NCBI RefSeq assembly: GCF_014648695.1
Contig: NZ_BMRP01000053.1
Span: forward strand, 1 to 42,515
DNA: 42,515 bases
Direction of reading: 5' to 3'
Source of the DNA: Streptomyces albospinus
GTDB taxonomy: Bacteria; Actinomycetota; Actinomycetes; Streptomycetales; Streptomycetaceae
In this document: piece after piece, positions 26,093 through 34,560 of the stretch
Numbering within the stretch: the stretch's first letter is position 1
Layout: each line of letters begins with the position of its first letter
The notes under the pieces: generated by a model
Seen by the model: the letters and a program-made list of their open reading frames with translations, nothing else
What the model was told of the DNA's origin: nothing
Databases searched by the model: none
Made by a program: the position numbers and the translations under genes

Positions 26093-26130
26093 TGAACGTC
26101 GGTCAACGTTCCTTGAACGATCGCTCAATG
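26093..26130 (+). repeat. phased T(G/C)AA(C/T)G repeats upstream of secreted protein
   Basis: TGAACG at 26093, TCAACG at 26103, TGAACG at 26114 and TCAATG at 26125 recur every 10-11 bases, about one helical turn. They lie 51-88 bases upstream of the minus-strand start at 26042. This may be a multimeric operator; no regulator can be named. Confidence 0.35.
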
Positions 26131-26555
26131 CAAGGATTCACGAATGCGGTGCATGAGGCCGAGGAGCCTTCGGCGGAGGACTTCGATGCGGTCGGCGTCG
26201 GCTCCGGGGGCGGGAGCGAGATCGCTCAGTCCCGGCTCCGCCGACGCGAGACGTTCCCCGTGCGCGCCGTCGACGAACCACCGGCAGACGGCTGCCTCGG
26301 CGGCGTACCAGTCACGCGGAGCACAGTGGCCGACGATCACCGATGCCGATACGAGCGAGCCGACTTACCCGCCCAGGAGTTCGAGCGTGTGCCATCGGTC
26401 CACCGAGAGGCAGCTTCGGCACTCTCGCTCAGGTCTCGTGCGACGATGCACTCCATGTGGCGCACGATTGTGGAAGCCGTCGGGGAGCTTCGCGGTGCGG
26501 TCCTCCTCGGACGGAGAAGGCGCTGTTCCCGCGGAAGATCGGAGTGGTCCTCCAA
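26131..26555 (-). pseudogene. decayed minus-strand gene fragments
   Basis: Two adjoining minus-strand frames carry protein-like sequence: SVDRWHTLELLGG, and, after a shift, SASVIVGHCAPRDWYAAEAA with VCRWFVDGAHGERLASAEP and a tail RRLLGLMHRIRESLH ending near 26125. The composition (Trp, His, Tyr) differs from shadow frames, but stops and frame changes break it. I cannot name the family. The fragment ends where the IS inverted repeat begins, so an insertion may have broken it. Confidence 0.35.
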
Positions 26556-26588
26556 GGGCTGTCCCGTAAATGATCTACGGGACAGCCC
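26556..26588. repeat. perfect 13-bp inverted repeat, abutting IS ends
   Basis: GGGCTGTCCCGTA (26556-26568), 7 bases AATGATC, then TACGGGACAGCCC (26576-26588). GGGCTGTCCCGTA-type ends are common at actinomycete IS5-like elements. Finding the two arms back to back, right before a transposase remnant, suggests two element ends brought together or the scar of a deletion. Confidence 0.6.
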
Positions 26589-26829
26589 GTGGGGAAGTGG
26601 AAGACGGGCACGCCCGGATCACCTGCGTGGCGACAAGGGGTACATCTCTCGGCGGAACCGACAGCACCCGCGGCGGCGGCAGATCCGGCACACGATCCGC
26701 GAGCACAAGGACCAGCAGGGCGTCAACGCGCTCAAGAGTTGCCGAGCCATGGCGACCCGATACGGCAAGAGGGCGCACGTCGTTCACGGAACGGTCACCC
26801 TCGCCGCAATCCGGATGCGGCTCCGCTGA
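26589..26829 (+). pseudogene. IS5-type transposase C-terminal remnant with internal deletion
   Basis: The frame reads RPDHLRGDKGYISRRNRQ, then IRHTIREHKDQQG, and jumps directly to VNALKSCRAMATRYGKR and HGTVTLAAIRMRLR, stopping at 26829. In intact relatives a GRPPAFD-containing block with the third acidic residue lies between these parts, so about 25-35 residues are deleted. The N-terminal two thirds are also absent. It is non-functional. Confidence 0.75.
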
Positions 26830-26847
26830 CAACCCGCCGGACCGTCG

Positions 26848-27078
26848 TCAGCTTGAGCTGAGCAGCCCCTTGATCCCATCCCCCAACCCACTCGCGGTCG
26901 AGCCCACGGCCTGATCCACCTTGCCACCGGGAGTGCCAGGGTCGAACAACTTGTCGATCGCATTGGTCAGACTCTTGCCTGGGTCAGCCCTTGCTGCGTC
27001 GTCTTCGGCGTTGGCGGCAGAGGCGCTGAGAGCGAGGAGTGCGGCGGCGCTGACGGCAACCGTAGCGATGCGTCGCAT
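26848..27078 (-). CDS. small secreted protein
   Basis: 76 residues from an ATG at 27078 with AAGGGA 5 bases upstream. MRRIATVAVSAAALLALSAS is a classical Sec signal, cleaved after ANA. The mature peptide of about 50 residues is acidic then Gly/Ser-rich: KSLTNAIDKLFDPGTPGGK, then GLGDGIKGLLSSS. Helical amphipathic character suggests a surface or secreted peptide. I recognise no family. It lies between IS debris and the GntR gene, on the same strand as both that regulator and the deaminase. Confidence 0.7.
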   Translation of the reverse strand: MRRIATVAVSAAALLALSASAANAEDDAARADPGKSLTNAIDKLFDPGTPGGKVDQAVGSTASGLGDGIKGLLSSS

Positions 27079-27272
27079 GAAGTTCCCTTCATTTGGCAGT
27101 CGTTGGAAACTGACTACGACTGTCCGGCCCTGGAGACACGGGTGAATCGCCACTATCACTCGCCTGGTGCCGCCGAAACGGTCAATCTCGATCGACACCA
27201 GCCGGCCCAGCAACAAGCCGACGAGCCACGGGGCAAGCCCAGCGGCCAAGCAGCAGGCCCGTCGGAGACTCC

Positions 27273-28025
27273 TCAGTCCAGGGTGGTGCGGGTCAGGTGC
27301 AGGCCGATGCCGTAGCCGGCGGTGATCGTGAGGGTGTAGGCGTCGATCGGCGTGTGAGTGGAGTCGTAGGCGACGCCGGTGATCTCCAGCGCCGGGTCGC
27401 CCGGGGAGGCACCGCAGCGTTCGGCGTCGGCTGCGTCCAAGACGCCGGGTTCGAGGCGCTGAAGGCTCTCGGCGACCCGGCTTTGCGCCAGTGTCAAAGC
27501 ATCCACGATGGTCGGGCCGGCGGCGAGCACCTCCGGTGTGATGCGCTCGGCCACGGACAGGGGGACGATGTCGGTCGCGACACCGTAGGGCACGCCATGG
27601 CGGAGCCGGGTGGCACGGTAGCGGACCAGAGGGGAGTCCACCGGGACCTTCAGACGCGCGCCCAGCCACTGATCGGCGCGAAGGGTGTCCTGGACGCGGT
27701 CGCGTTCGCGGACGTGGTGGGCCTCGTTGTCCAGGTCGTCGAGGAAACCGGTGTACACCGGTCCCGACTGGGGGGACAGTGCCTCGATCGGCAGCGGGTC
27801 GGCGACGTAGCTGCCAGATCCGCGGCGACTGGTGACATAGCCGGTATCGCGCAGCTCGCTCAACGCCTGACGGACGGTGCTGCGGCTCGCCCTCATGGTC
27901 GCGGCGAGCTCGTCCTCGCTGGGCAGGCGCTGGCCGGGGACGTAATGCCCGGCCAGGATGCGGCTCTTGAGCGACATCGCGGTGCGCACGTACAGCGGGC
28001 GGTCGTGCCCGGGCGGGCGGGCCAT
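27273..28025 (-). CDS. GntR-family (HutC-like) transcriptional regulator
   Basis: 250 residues from the ATG at 28025 (AAGGAG 9 bases upstream). The N-terminal winged helix has LKSRILAGHYVPGQRLPSED, then RASRSTVRQALSELRDTGYV with the recognition helix, and the wing RRGSGSYV. The C-terminal 170 residues resemble the UTRA ligand domain of the HutC subgroup (LVRYRATRLRHGVPYGVATD, then DAYTLTITAGYGIGL). Such proteins usually repress nearby genes until a metabolite binds. It lies 198 bases downstream of the adenosine deaminase gene on the same strand, whose promoter holds two symmetric sites. Confidence 0.9.
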   Translation of the reverse strand: MARPPGHDRPLYVRTAMSLKSRILAGHYVPGQRLPSEDELAATMRASRSTVRQALSELRDTGYVTSRRGSGSYVADPLPIEALSPQSGPVYTGFLDDLDNEAHHVRERDRVQDTLRADQWLGARLKVPVDSPLVRYRATRLRHGVPYGVATDIVPLSVAERITPEVLAAGPTIVDALTLAQSRVAESLQRLEPGVLDAADAERCGASPGDPALEITGVAYDSTHTPIDAYTLTITAGYGIGLHLTRTTLD

Positions 28026-28223
28026 ATCGGGTGTCTCCTTGTCCCCGCATCCCACCGCATCCGATGCGGCGATGTGTCAGTGCATCGCCGGGCGGGACGG
28101 TGCCGGCGATCCGGTCGGTGGGATCCGGTCATCCGGCGATCAGTATCGCGCGCCCCGTCACCCCGCAGGTCGCGGCAGACCGCCGGAGACGGCGGCGTGG
28201 TCAACACCCGGGGTCGAGGGCGT

Positions 28224-29234
28224 TTACGGTCGGACTCCATCGAGTTCACGGGCGATGGCGGTCTTTGTCGCGGCGGGGGCGTAGCAGGCCCGCAGCGCGG
28301 TGGTCTGGGCGTCCAGCAGTGCCTGGCGGGTGAAGCCGTGCAGGTCGTGGGCCACGCGCAGTTCGTCGTTGAGGGTGGTTTGGAAGTAGGCCGGGTCGTC
28401 GGTGTTCAGGGTGACCGCCAGCCCTGCGCGAGCCAGCTCGCTCAGCATGTGGCTCTGCACGTCCTTCACCAGCTGGAGGGCGACATTGGACGTCGGTGCC
28501 ACCTCCAACGGGATCTGCCGTTCGCCGAGGTGGTCGACGAGGGCCGGGTCGTCCAGGCACCGGATGCCGTGCCCGATCCGATCGGCCCGCAGCGCCCGGA
28601 TCGCGCCCCAGATGCTTTCGGGGCCGACGGTCTCGCCGGCGTGCGGGAGCGAAGCCAGCCCGTTCGCCTTGGCCCTGAGGAATGAGGAGGCGAAGGGCTC
28701 CGGCGGAAACCCGTCCTCCACTCCGCCCAGCCCCAATCCGACCGCACCCTCGGGAGCGTCCCGGCCCAGCAGGAAGTCGACGGTGAACTGCGAGTCGGGC
28801 GCCTCCGCATTGCGGAGGACATCGCAGATCCAGCCGATCTCCACCCCGTACTCGGCCCGGGCGCGCCGACGCCCCTCATCGAGCCCGGCGGTGTACTCCT
28901 CCATCGCGATACCGCGGAGGTGATGGGCCATCGGCGTGGTGGTCACCTCTGCATATCGCACGTTCTGCGTTGCCAGTTCGGCGGCGAGCGCGGCGGTGGC
29001 GTCCGCGAAGTCCTCGGCGCCGCGCAGGACGTCCAGTCCCTTCATGAACAGCCGGCCGAAGTCGTCGAAGCCGTCGAACCTGTACAGATCGATCAGCTGC
29101 TCCGCGCTCGCCGCCCCCAGGTCGACGCCATGACGTTCCGCGAGCGCGAGCAAAGTCGAGGGCCGCAGCGAACCCTCCAGATGCAAGTGCAGCTCCACCT
29201 TGGGCAGCCGCTGGATCCAGTCGTCGACGCTCAT
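28224..29234 (-). CDS. add: adenosine deaminase family protein
   Basis: 336 residues from the ATG at 29234 (GGGAGGG upstream); an upstream in-frame extension to 29336 would run through the operators and is unlikely. Zn and catalytic motifs: KVELHLHLEG with His16 and His18, LPHAGET with His198 and the catalytic Glu, RIGHG, and NTDDP with Asp279-Asp280. The family converts adenosine or deoxyadenosine to inosine in purine salvage, though paralogues deaminate adenine or other aminopurines. Length is normal. It probably forms a transcription unit with the GntR gene and may be under its control. Confidence 0.88.
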   Translation of the reverse strand: MSVDDWIQRLPKVELHLHLEGSLRPSTLLALAERHGVDLGAASAEQLIDLYRFDGFDDFGRLFMKGLDVLRGAEDFADATAALAAELATQNVRYAEVTTTPMAHHLRGIAMEEYTAGLDEGRRRARAEYGVEIGWICDVLRNAEAPDSQFTVDFLLGRDAPEGAVGLGLGGVEDGFPPEPFASSFLRAKANGLASLPHAGETVGPESIWGAIRALRADRIGHGIRCLDDPALVDHLGERQIPLEVAPTSNVALQLVKDVQSHMLSELARAGLAVTLNTDDPAYFQTTLNDELRVAHDLHGFTRQALLDAQTTALRACYAPAATKTAIARELDGVRP

Positions 29235-29277
29235 GGGCCCTCCCGTCACGAGTGACTGACCGTCACCTCTGATCTGC

Positions 29278-29317
29278 ATGGTCAACCATACAAATAAATC
29301 CGTCTGGTTGACCAGAC
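29278..29317. promoter_or_regulatory. paired operators TGGTTGACCA upstream of adenosine deaminase
   Basis: ATGGTCAACCAT (29278-29289) and GTCTGGTTGACCAGAC (29302-29317) are perfect palindromes with the same core, TGGTTGACCA, one in each orientation, centred 26 bases apart. They lie 44-83 bases upstream of the deaminase start. TGGT..ACCA half-sites are known for GntR-family regulators, and one is encoded next door, so I infer it binds here. Confidence 0.65.
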
Positions 29318-29336
29318 AGATTCGGCGAGCACACAC

Positions 29337-29810
29337 GGCGGTTGCGAGGCAATCGGACCCGGCCTCGGCTCGGCGGTCGGCTGTCCAGGCGACTGCGATC
29401 GATCGCCGAGTTGCCTGCGTGGGCTGCGTGGCCTGCCGACCCCGGCATGTTCAACGGCTGGCGTGTGAGGGAGAAAAGCCGCGGCCGGGCAGGCCTCCAG
29501 GCCATGCTCGACGCGCTCGATGCCGACCAGCGCCAACGCTTCCGCACCCGCGTCGGCCTGCCCACACCGCTGCCGGGCCGGCACGCGCGACCCGCACATC
29601 GCGGACCATCTCGCCCTGCCCAAAGAAGCGTTCCCGCAACCTGCCCTACGACGAACGCGGCCTGTCCGTCGAACCCGGCCTCGGTGAGGCCATGCCACTG
29701 ACGGCCGACCAGTGGCTCGGCTCGCATCGTTGATTGGCTCATCGACGGGCTGGGTGCTCTGCTGTGAGTGGGTGGCGTGCCTGTGGGGGCCCTGTCTAAC
29801 ATCACCTGTC
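29337..29810. other. gene remnants, nothing intact
   Basis: About 470 bases. A protein-like stretch on the plus strand (MFNGWRVREKSRGR, then LDALDADQRQRFRTRVGLPT) shifts frame and continues as HIADHLALPKEAFPQPALR. I do not recognise it and see no start signal. Probably a decayed gene. Confidence 0.4.
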
Positions 29811-30341
29811 ATGACTGCTGAAGTCGAACCCCCGGCGGAACCCGAGGTCACGCTCACCAGCCCGGCCGAGTTGTTGGCGGGCTATCTCGATTTCTACCGT
29901 GCCGCCGCGCTGCGCAAGCTGGACGGCCTGACGGACGCGGAGCTGCGGAGCAGCCGGCTGCCATCCGGTTGGGCGCCGCTGGAACTGTTGAAGCATCTGG
30001 CCTATGTGGAGCTGCGCTGGCTGGAGTGGGGCTTCGCCGGCCAGCAGGTCGAACAGCCGTGGGGCGACATGGAAGCCCGTGGCGGCAGGTGGCGTGTCAA
30101 GGCCGGAGAGACCGTCGAGGAGGTAACGGGGTTCTTCCGTGCCCAGTGCGAGCGATCCCGGGCGATCGTCGCCGACGCGCGGCTGGAGGACCGGATGGCC
30201 ACTCTCGGGGGCCGAATCCCGCCCGAGGAGGAGCGGCCAACGCTGATCTGGGTTCTGTTCCATCTGCTCCAGGAGTACGCGCGACATGTCGGGCACCTCG
30301 ACATCGCCCGGGAGCTTGCCGACGGCGTGACCGGCGAGTAG
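29811..30341 (+). CDS. DinB-fold protein (DUF664-like)
   Basis: 176 residues from the ATG at 29811. It is a four-helix DinB-type protein: LLAGYLDFYRAAALRKLDGL, WAPLELLKHLAYVELRWLEW with a first His, and FHLLQEYARHVGHLDIAREL with two more His near the end. Three well-placed His are the usual metal ligands of this group, which includes thiol-dependent S-transferases; the substrate is unknown. A TAACAT -10-like box at about 29797 is 9-14 bases before the ATG and I see no ribosome site, so a leaderless mRNA is plausible. Monocistronic. Confidence 0.85.
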   Translation: MTAEVEPPAEPEVTLTSPAELLAGYLDFYRAAALRKLDGLTDAELRSSRLPSGWAPLELLKHLAYVELRWLEWGFAGQQVEQPWGDMEARGGRWRVKAGETVEEVTGFFRAQCERSRAIVADARLEDRMATLGGRIPPEEERPTLIWVLFHLLQEYARHVGHLDIARELADGVTGE

Positions 30342-30725
30342 CCGGAGTCTGCGTCCCACCGGCTCTCGATCACCCGGTCAGCAACGCGAGCCGAGCCACT
30401 GGCGCAACCGCCACCTCCGTACCGCGCGCAGCTTCGTACCGTCGCCGTCCGCAAGCGAGGCGCGAGGACGCGGACCATGTCCGGAGCACCCTCACGGCTC
30501 GCACTCACGCCATTTCGACACATGACGCCGCAGAGCAGACGGTTTCGGGCGATCGAGTCGTGGACGCCGTCAACGGTGAGGTCATCCGCGCAGCGCCTTC
30601 GTGTGACGAGCGCTTGCTCGGCGTCACTCCCGCCGACGTGGAGCGCCCGCGCGAGCCTGCCGGCCGAAGCACCGCCTGCTCCCGGGCCGCCGGCACCGCC
30701 TCGACGACCGCTCGCAGTACCGTCC
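30342..30725. other. intergenic stretch, no supported gene
   Basis: About 380 bases between two convergent genes. Frames on both strands are Arg/Ala/Ser-rich. One short minus-strand piece (FAEQLRTVLRAVVEAVPAAR, about 30695-30760) looks helical but overlaps the acetyltransferase 3' end in another frame and has no context. Confidence 0.4.
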
Positions 30726-31364
30726 TCAACTGCTCGGCGAATACGTCGGGACCTGAGCCAGGCGCCGCTCCAGTTTCGAGCGGCACTCGGGCCACTCCGC
30801 CGCGGTGATGGAGAAGATCGCGGAGTCACGGAGAAGGCCGTCCTCGCCCTGCGCCCGCGACCGGGACCAGTTGCGCAACACGCCCTCGAACCGCGCCCCT
30901 ACCGCCTCGATCGCCGCCCGCGACCGGCTGTTGCGTGCGTCAGTCTTCAAGTCGACGCGCGCCACGGCCCAGTTCTCGAACGCATGCCGAAACAACAGGT
31001 ATTTGGCTTCGGCGTTCAGCCCAGTGCCCTGGGCCGACGCCGTCAGCCAGGTGTACCCGACCTCGATCGCGAAGAGCCTGTCCCCGGTCGGCCAGGGACG
31101 CGGACTGCAGTAAGCGGTGGCCCCCACGACACGTCCGGATGACTTCTCCACCTGGGCGTACGGAGCCAGCTTCCCGGCAGCGGCACGAGCGAGCTGCGTG
31201 TCTATGTACTTCTCGGCCTCGGCCGCCCGCGGCACCCAGGTGAAGCGGTATGCGCTCCGGTCCTCTTCCGCGGACACGGCCAGGCCTGCGGCATGACGCC
31301 GGCTCAGGGGCTCCAGCCGCACCAGCTTTCCTTCGAGAACCGGGCCCTCCAGCGTGAAACCCAC
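30726..31364 (-). CDS. GNAT-family acetyltransferase (RimJ/RimL-like)
   Basis: 212 residues from a GTG at 31364 with GGAG upstream. It starts GPVLEGKLVRLEPLSRRHAA, as in the RimL-type subgroup that transfers acetyl from acetyl-CoA to protein N-termini or small amines. The acetyl-CoA region is VGYTWLTASAQGTGLNAEAK, with a diverged Q/R-x-x-G-x-G/A loop (AQGTGLN). The C-terminal AFENWAVARVDLKTDARNSR and AIEAVGARFEGVLRN blocks are typical. Cytoplasmic; substrate unknown. Monocistronic. Confidence 0.85.
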   Translation of the reverse strand: MGFTLEGPVLEGKLVRLEPLSRRHAAGLAVSAEEDRSAYRFTWVPRAAEAEKYIDTQLARAAAGKLAPYAQVEKSSGRVVGATAYCSPRPWPTGDRLFAIEVGYTWLTASAQGTGLNAEAKYLLFRHAFENWAVARVDLKTDARNSRSRAAIEAVGARFEGVLRNWSRSRAQGEDGLLRDSAIFSITAAEWPECRSKLERRLAQVPTYSPSS

Positions 31365-31710
31365 TGATCACCACTCCATGTCCGCGCAGATCATCCGTAC
31401 CAGGAGGCCAGCGTTGCAGAGCCATGACGTCATGTCGCGCGAATTCAGCGCCGTCAGGTCAGGTCGGCTCCGGCCGCGGACGGTCGGCGGGGGCGGCGGT
31501 TCGGCCATGCCTCCTGTTGCCGGATGTCGGGGCATGTCACGGGCGGGTGTGCTGTCTCGTCCCAAGGGGCGAACGGGGCAGGCAGGTTCGCCAGCAGTTC
31601 GCGGCCCATCCCGGCCGGATGATGTCGACCCGGCGTTCGAGTTCGATGGCCGTCCGAGCGGCTGTCATCCCTCGCGCGATGAGCGCACGAGGTCGCACGG
31701 ATCGCGGACT
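31365..31710. other. non-coding or decayed stretch before glycosyltransferase remnant
   Basis: About 345 bases. No frame here gives a recognisable N-terminus for the glycosyltransferase downstream, so that part of the gene appears to have been lost or scrambled. Confidence 0.4.
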
Positions 31711-32556
31711 ATGCCTCAAGTCGCCCGCTGGACAGTCGGCTTCGACGCAGTCGTCACCACATTCCCCGACGCGTGCCAGACGGTAGGGATGCTTCGGGAA
31801 ACCGAGGAGCTCGCCGTCCCGGCGTTCGGATACCTGATCGACCCCTATGCCCACCGAAGCTGGGTCCACAGCGGCTTGGACTCACACCTGACGTGACGGA
31901 GACCACCGCAACGCAAGGCCGCGCCCGATTCGGCGTCCCCATGCAGGTCGGCGGTCCGTTGGCCTCCCCCGACTTTGCCGCCCCGGTCGCAGCCGCGGCG
32001 CGGGCCAAAATGCACGCTGAGCTGGGTGTTCGGAACGACCAGGTCCTCGCCCTGGTGACCTCCGGCTCGCCGGGGTTCGACGTGCCGGACACCGCGCGAG
32101 CGCTGAGCACGGCCCGCGGCATGGTGCCCGTTGCCGTGTGCGGCCACAACCGCCAACTGCGCCGCCGGTGCGCCGCGCTCCCGGGCGTCGTGGCATTCGG
32201 TTGGCGCACCGACATGGCGGTCCTGGCCGTGGCAGCAGACGTGCTTGTGCACAACGCTGGTGGGATGTCCCTGACCGAAGCCGTGGTCGCGAGCCTCCCT
32301 GCCGTGATCTACGCCCCTATCGCCGGGCAGGGCCGGGCGAGCGCCGCTGTCCTGGCCGACAGCGGGATGGCCCCGTGGCCGCAAAACCCGGATGAGCTGA
32401 TCGCCACCGTGCGGCAACAAGCCGCCCGCGGCCGAGTGGATCGGATCGAGCTCGACGAGAAACAGCAGGTGACGACCGTAGTCGCCGAACTGGCCTACCG
32501 GACATGGGAGGCACGCAGAGCGCGTTGGCTGCCGCGGCCCAAAGCCGGTGACGCTG
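31711..32556 (+). pseudogene. MGDG-synthase/MurG-like glycosyltransferase, frameshifted
   Basis: The first piece reads VARWTVGFDAVVTTFPDACQ and DPYAHRSWVHSGLDSHLT, then stops at 31894. One base earlier or later the frame continues as VTETTATQGRARFGVPMQVG, then LVTSGSPGFDVPDTARAL and VLVHNAGGMSLTEAVVASLP. These are the linker and C-terminal nucleotide-sugar half of monogalactosyldiacylglycerol-synthase-like (GT28-type) enzymes. A single-base loss in CTGACGTGACGG explains the break. The N-terminal acceptor domain is largely missing. Confidence 0.65.
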
Positions 32557-32660
32557 CGGTGGATACGATGACGCGGGCTCGCGGGATCTCCAGCAAGAAG
32601 GCCAAACGCGAACTGGGCTGGACGCTCCAGTACCCAAGCCAGCGTACGGGTTTCGAAGCT
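32557..32660 (+). pseudogene. NAD-dependent epimerase C-terminal tail, fused to the glycosyltransferase frame
   Basis: DTMTRARGISSKKAKRELGW and TLQYPSQRTGFE match the usual C-terminus of actinomycete NAD-dependent epimerase/dehydratases (E-A-R-G-x-S-N-x-K-A-K-R-E-L-G-W). It follows the glycosyltransferase remnant in the same frame with no boundary, so two genes were joined by a deletion. The rest of the frame to 32834 looks random. Confidence 0.6.
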
Positions 32661-32951
32661 GACGGGATCTGCTGCCAGGTGCAAGCCCATGTGGCCACGA
32701 ACACGGTCGCCGCGAGCACTTCACGGTCACCACGCCGGCGCCGACCACCGCCCCGAGGCAGCGACGGCACCTCCGGTACCCCCTCAACGATCCCCACACG
32801 AACGGCACTCTGTGGAGGCAGCGAGCTGAGATGACTTCCTCTGCGGGCACGATGGGGAATGAGCGCATCCGCCCCTGTGACATTCGTCAGTGCGGATCAG
32901 TGACAGACGGTTCTGCCGACTGCACGGACTTCTTGGCAGATTGATGTCGGT

Positions 32952-32965
32952 TCACCACTTGGTGA
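32952..32965. promoter_or_regulatory. palindrome TCACCA-CT-TGGTGA upstream of glycoside hydrolase
   Basis: A perfect 6+2+6 palindrome 30 bases upstream of the GTG start of the secreted hydrolase. Position suggests an operator overlapping the leader or transcription start. No regulator gene is adjacent. Confidence 0.45.
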
Positions 32966-32994
32966 TCCGACATCAAGTGAAAGGTCCGCACACC

Positions 32995-34560
32995 GTGTCA
33001 CCACGCAACCGCAGCCGCGTCTTCGCCCTGGCCGCCGCCACGGCCGTACTCGCCGGGACAGCCGCTGCGCCCAGCGCCACAGCGCTCGTAGCCGAGCCGT
33101 CCGGACCCACGTCGGCTGCGGACATCAAGGTCACGAACCGCGTGACCAACACCCTCTCGTCGCACGCAATCGGAGTGAACACGCCGTTCTGGAACCCGTA
33201 CCTCACCCGGCCGGACACCCCGGAGCTCATCCGCAAGGCAGGCATCAGCACGCTGTCGTTCAACGCCGGCGGGCCCGGCGACCTGTACCACTTCCAGAAC
33301 GGCGGCTGGCTGAGCCCCGACCCGAACGGCAAGAACAACGGGGGGTACGAGGACCTCGACCCGACGTTCACCTTCGACCAGTTCGCAAAGACCGCCCAGG
33401 ACGCACACGCCGGCATGCTGGTGCACGTCAACTACGGCACCGGCCCGACCGACACCAAGGCCCACCCGAGCACCACGGAGCACCCCAAGCCCGGTGACCC
33501 GCGTGAGGCCGCCGCCTGGGTCCGGTACGCCAACCGCACCCACCACTACGACGTGCACGACTGGGTCGTCGGCGAGGAGACGTACCTCAACGGCTGGTTC
33601 AGCAACCCCAAATACCCCGCGCCCAAGGAGCCGGACGCGCACACCGACAAGTCGCCGACCGCCTACGCCCGCAACTCCATCGCCTACGCGAAGGCGATGA
33701 AGGCCGTCGATCCGAGCATCCGCGTCGGCATCGAGTTCTTTCCCAACGACCCGGCGACGGCACATGATCCGGGAAAGAGCAAGCTGAAGGAGTGGGACGA
33801 CGCGGTTCTGAACACGCCGGGCCTTGCGAAGGCGGTCGACTTCGTCGACATCCACTGGTACCACCCCACGTTCAGCGGGAAGTTCGACGACGCGTCGGTG
33901 CTCGCCGACACCGCACGTACAGCGCCCGTCCTGAAGGCGCTGCGGGCGAGTCTGGACCAGGCTTCGGGACCGCGCCACCACATCGACATCGTCGCGGGTG
34001 AGAGCAACTCCGGCGTCTTCCCGACGCAGCAGCAGGACAACGCGGTGGGCGCGCTCTATCTGCTGGACAGCAACCTGTCGCTGCTGGAGAGCGGCGTCTC
34101 GGACGTTGACTGGTGGGCTCTGTACAACGGCCCGAGTTCCACGAAGGACGGCGGCTGGGGCGATCTCGGGCTGCTGTCCTCGGGGAAGTGCCCGTGGGAC
34201 CAGCCGAAGAAGAAGCACTGCGAGCCGCCGGTCGGCACGCCGTTCGCGCCCTACAACACCCTGCGGATGCTGACCACCGCCCTCAAGGGCGGAGGCGCCA
34301 CCCTCGCCACGACCACGACCGGTGGCAGCGGCACCCTCACCACCCACGCGGTCCGTCGCGCGGACGGCACGCTGGCCGTCGTCGTGGTCAACAAGGACCC
34401 GAAGCAGACCCAGTCCTTCCACCTCTCCCTGCCGGCCGGCTACCACACCGACCGCACCCTCACCTGGCAGCGGGGCGACTCCACTCCCACGACCCACCGC
34501 GGTGCGGCCCCGACAAGCCTCGCCCCCTACTCCGCGGCCGTCATCCTCCTCAACCGCTGA
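32995..34560 (+). CDS. secreted glycoside hydrolase, arabinofuranosidase-like
   Basis: 521 residues from the GTG at 32995; an open extension to 32890 carries no signal features. SRVFALAAATAVLAGTAAAP is a Sec signal after Arg/Asn residues, cleaved near ATA-LVA. The core resembles a (beta/alpha)8 clan GH-A hydrolase: IGVNTPFWNPYL, STLSFNAGGPGDLYHF, HDWVVGEETYLNGWF (Glu194/Glu195, candidate acid-base) and IVAGESNSGVFPTQ (Glu336, candidate nucleophile). A C-terminal beta-sandwich begins near 430. The family best fits GH51/GH39-like arabinofuranosidases acting outside the cell on plant polymers, but I cannot fix the class. Confidence 0.78.
   Translation: MSPRNRSRVFALAAATAVLAGTAAAPSATALVAEPSGPTSAADIKVTNRVTNTLSSHAIGVNTPFWNPYLTRPDTPELIRKAGISTLSFNAGGPGDLYHFQNGGWLSPDPNGKNNGGYEDLDPTFTFDQFAKTAQDAHAGMLVHVNYGTGPTDTKAHPSTTEHPKPGDPREAAAWVRYANRTHHYDVHDWVVGEETYLNGWFSNPKYPAPKEPDAHTDKSPTAYARNSIAYAKAMKAVDPSIRVGIEFFPNDPATAHDPGKSKLKEWDDAVLNTPGLAKAVDFVDIHWYHPTFSGKFDDASVLADTARTAPVLKALRASLDQASGPRHHIDIVAGESNSGVFPTQQQDNAVGALYLLDSNLSLLESGVSDVDWWALYNGPSSTKDGGWGDLGLLSSGKCPWDQPKKKHCEPPVGTPFAPYNTLRMLTTALKGGGATLATTTTGGSGTLTTHAVRRADGTLAVVVVNKDPKQTQSFHLSLPAGYHTDRTLTWQRGDSTPTTHRGAAPTSLAPYSAAVILLNR

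Noticed and set aside
26848..28050. 400-codon minus-strand open frame spanning the GntR gene
   Set aside because: Only its last 76 codons (from 27078) look like protein; the rest is a shadow of the GntR gene in another frame.
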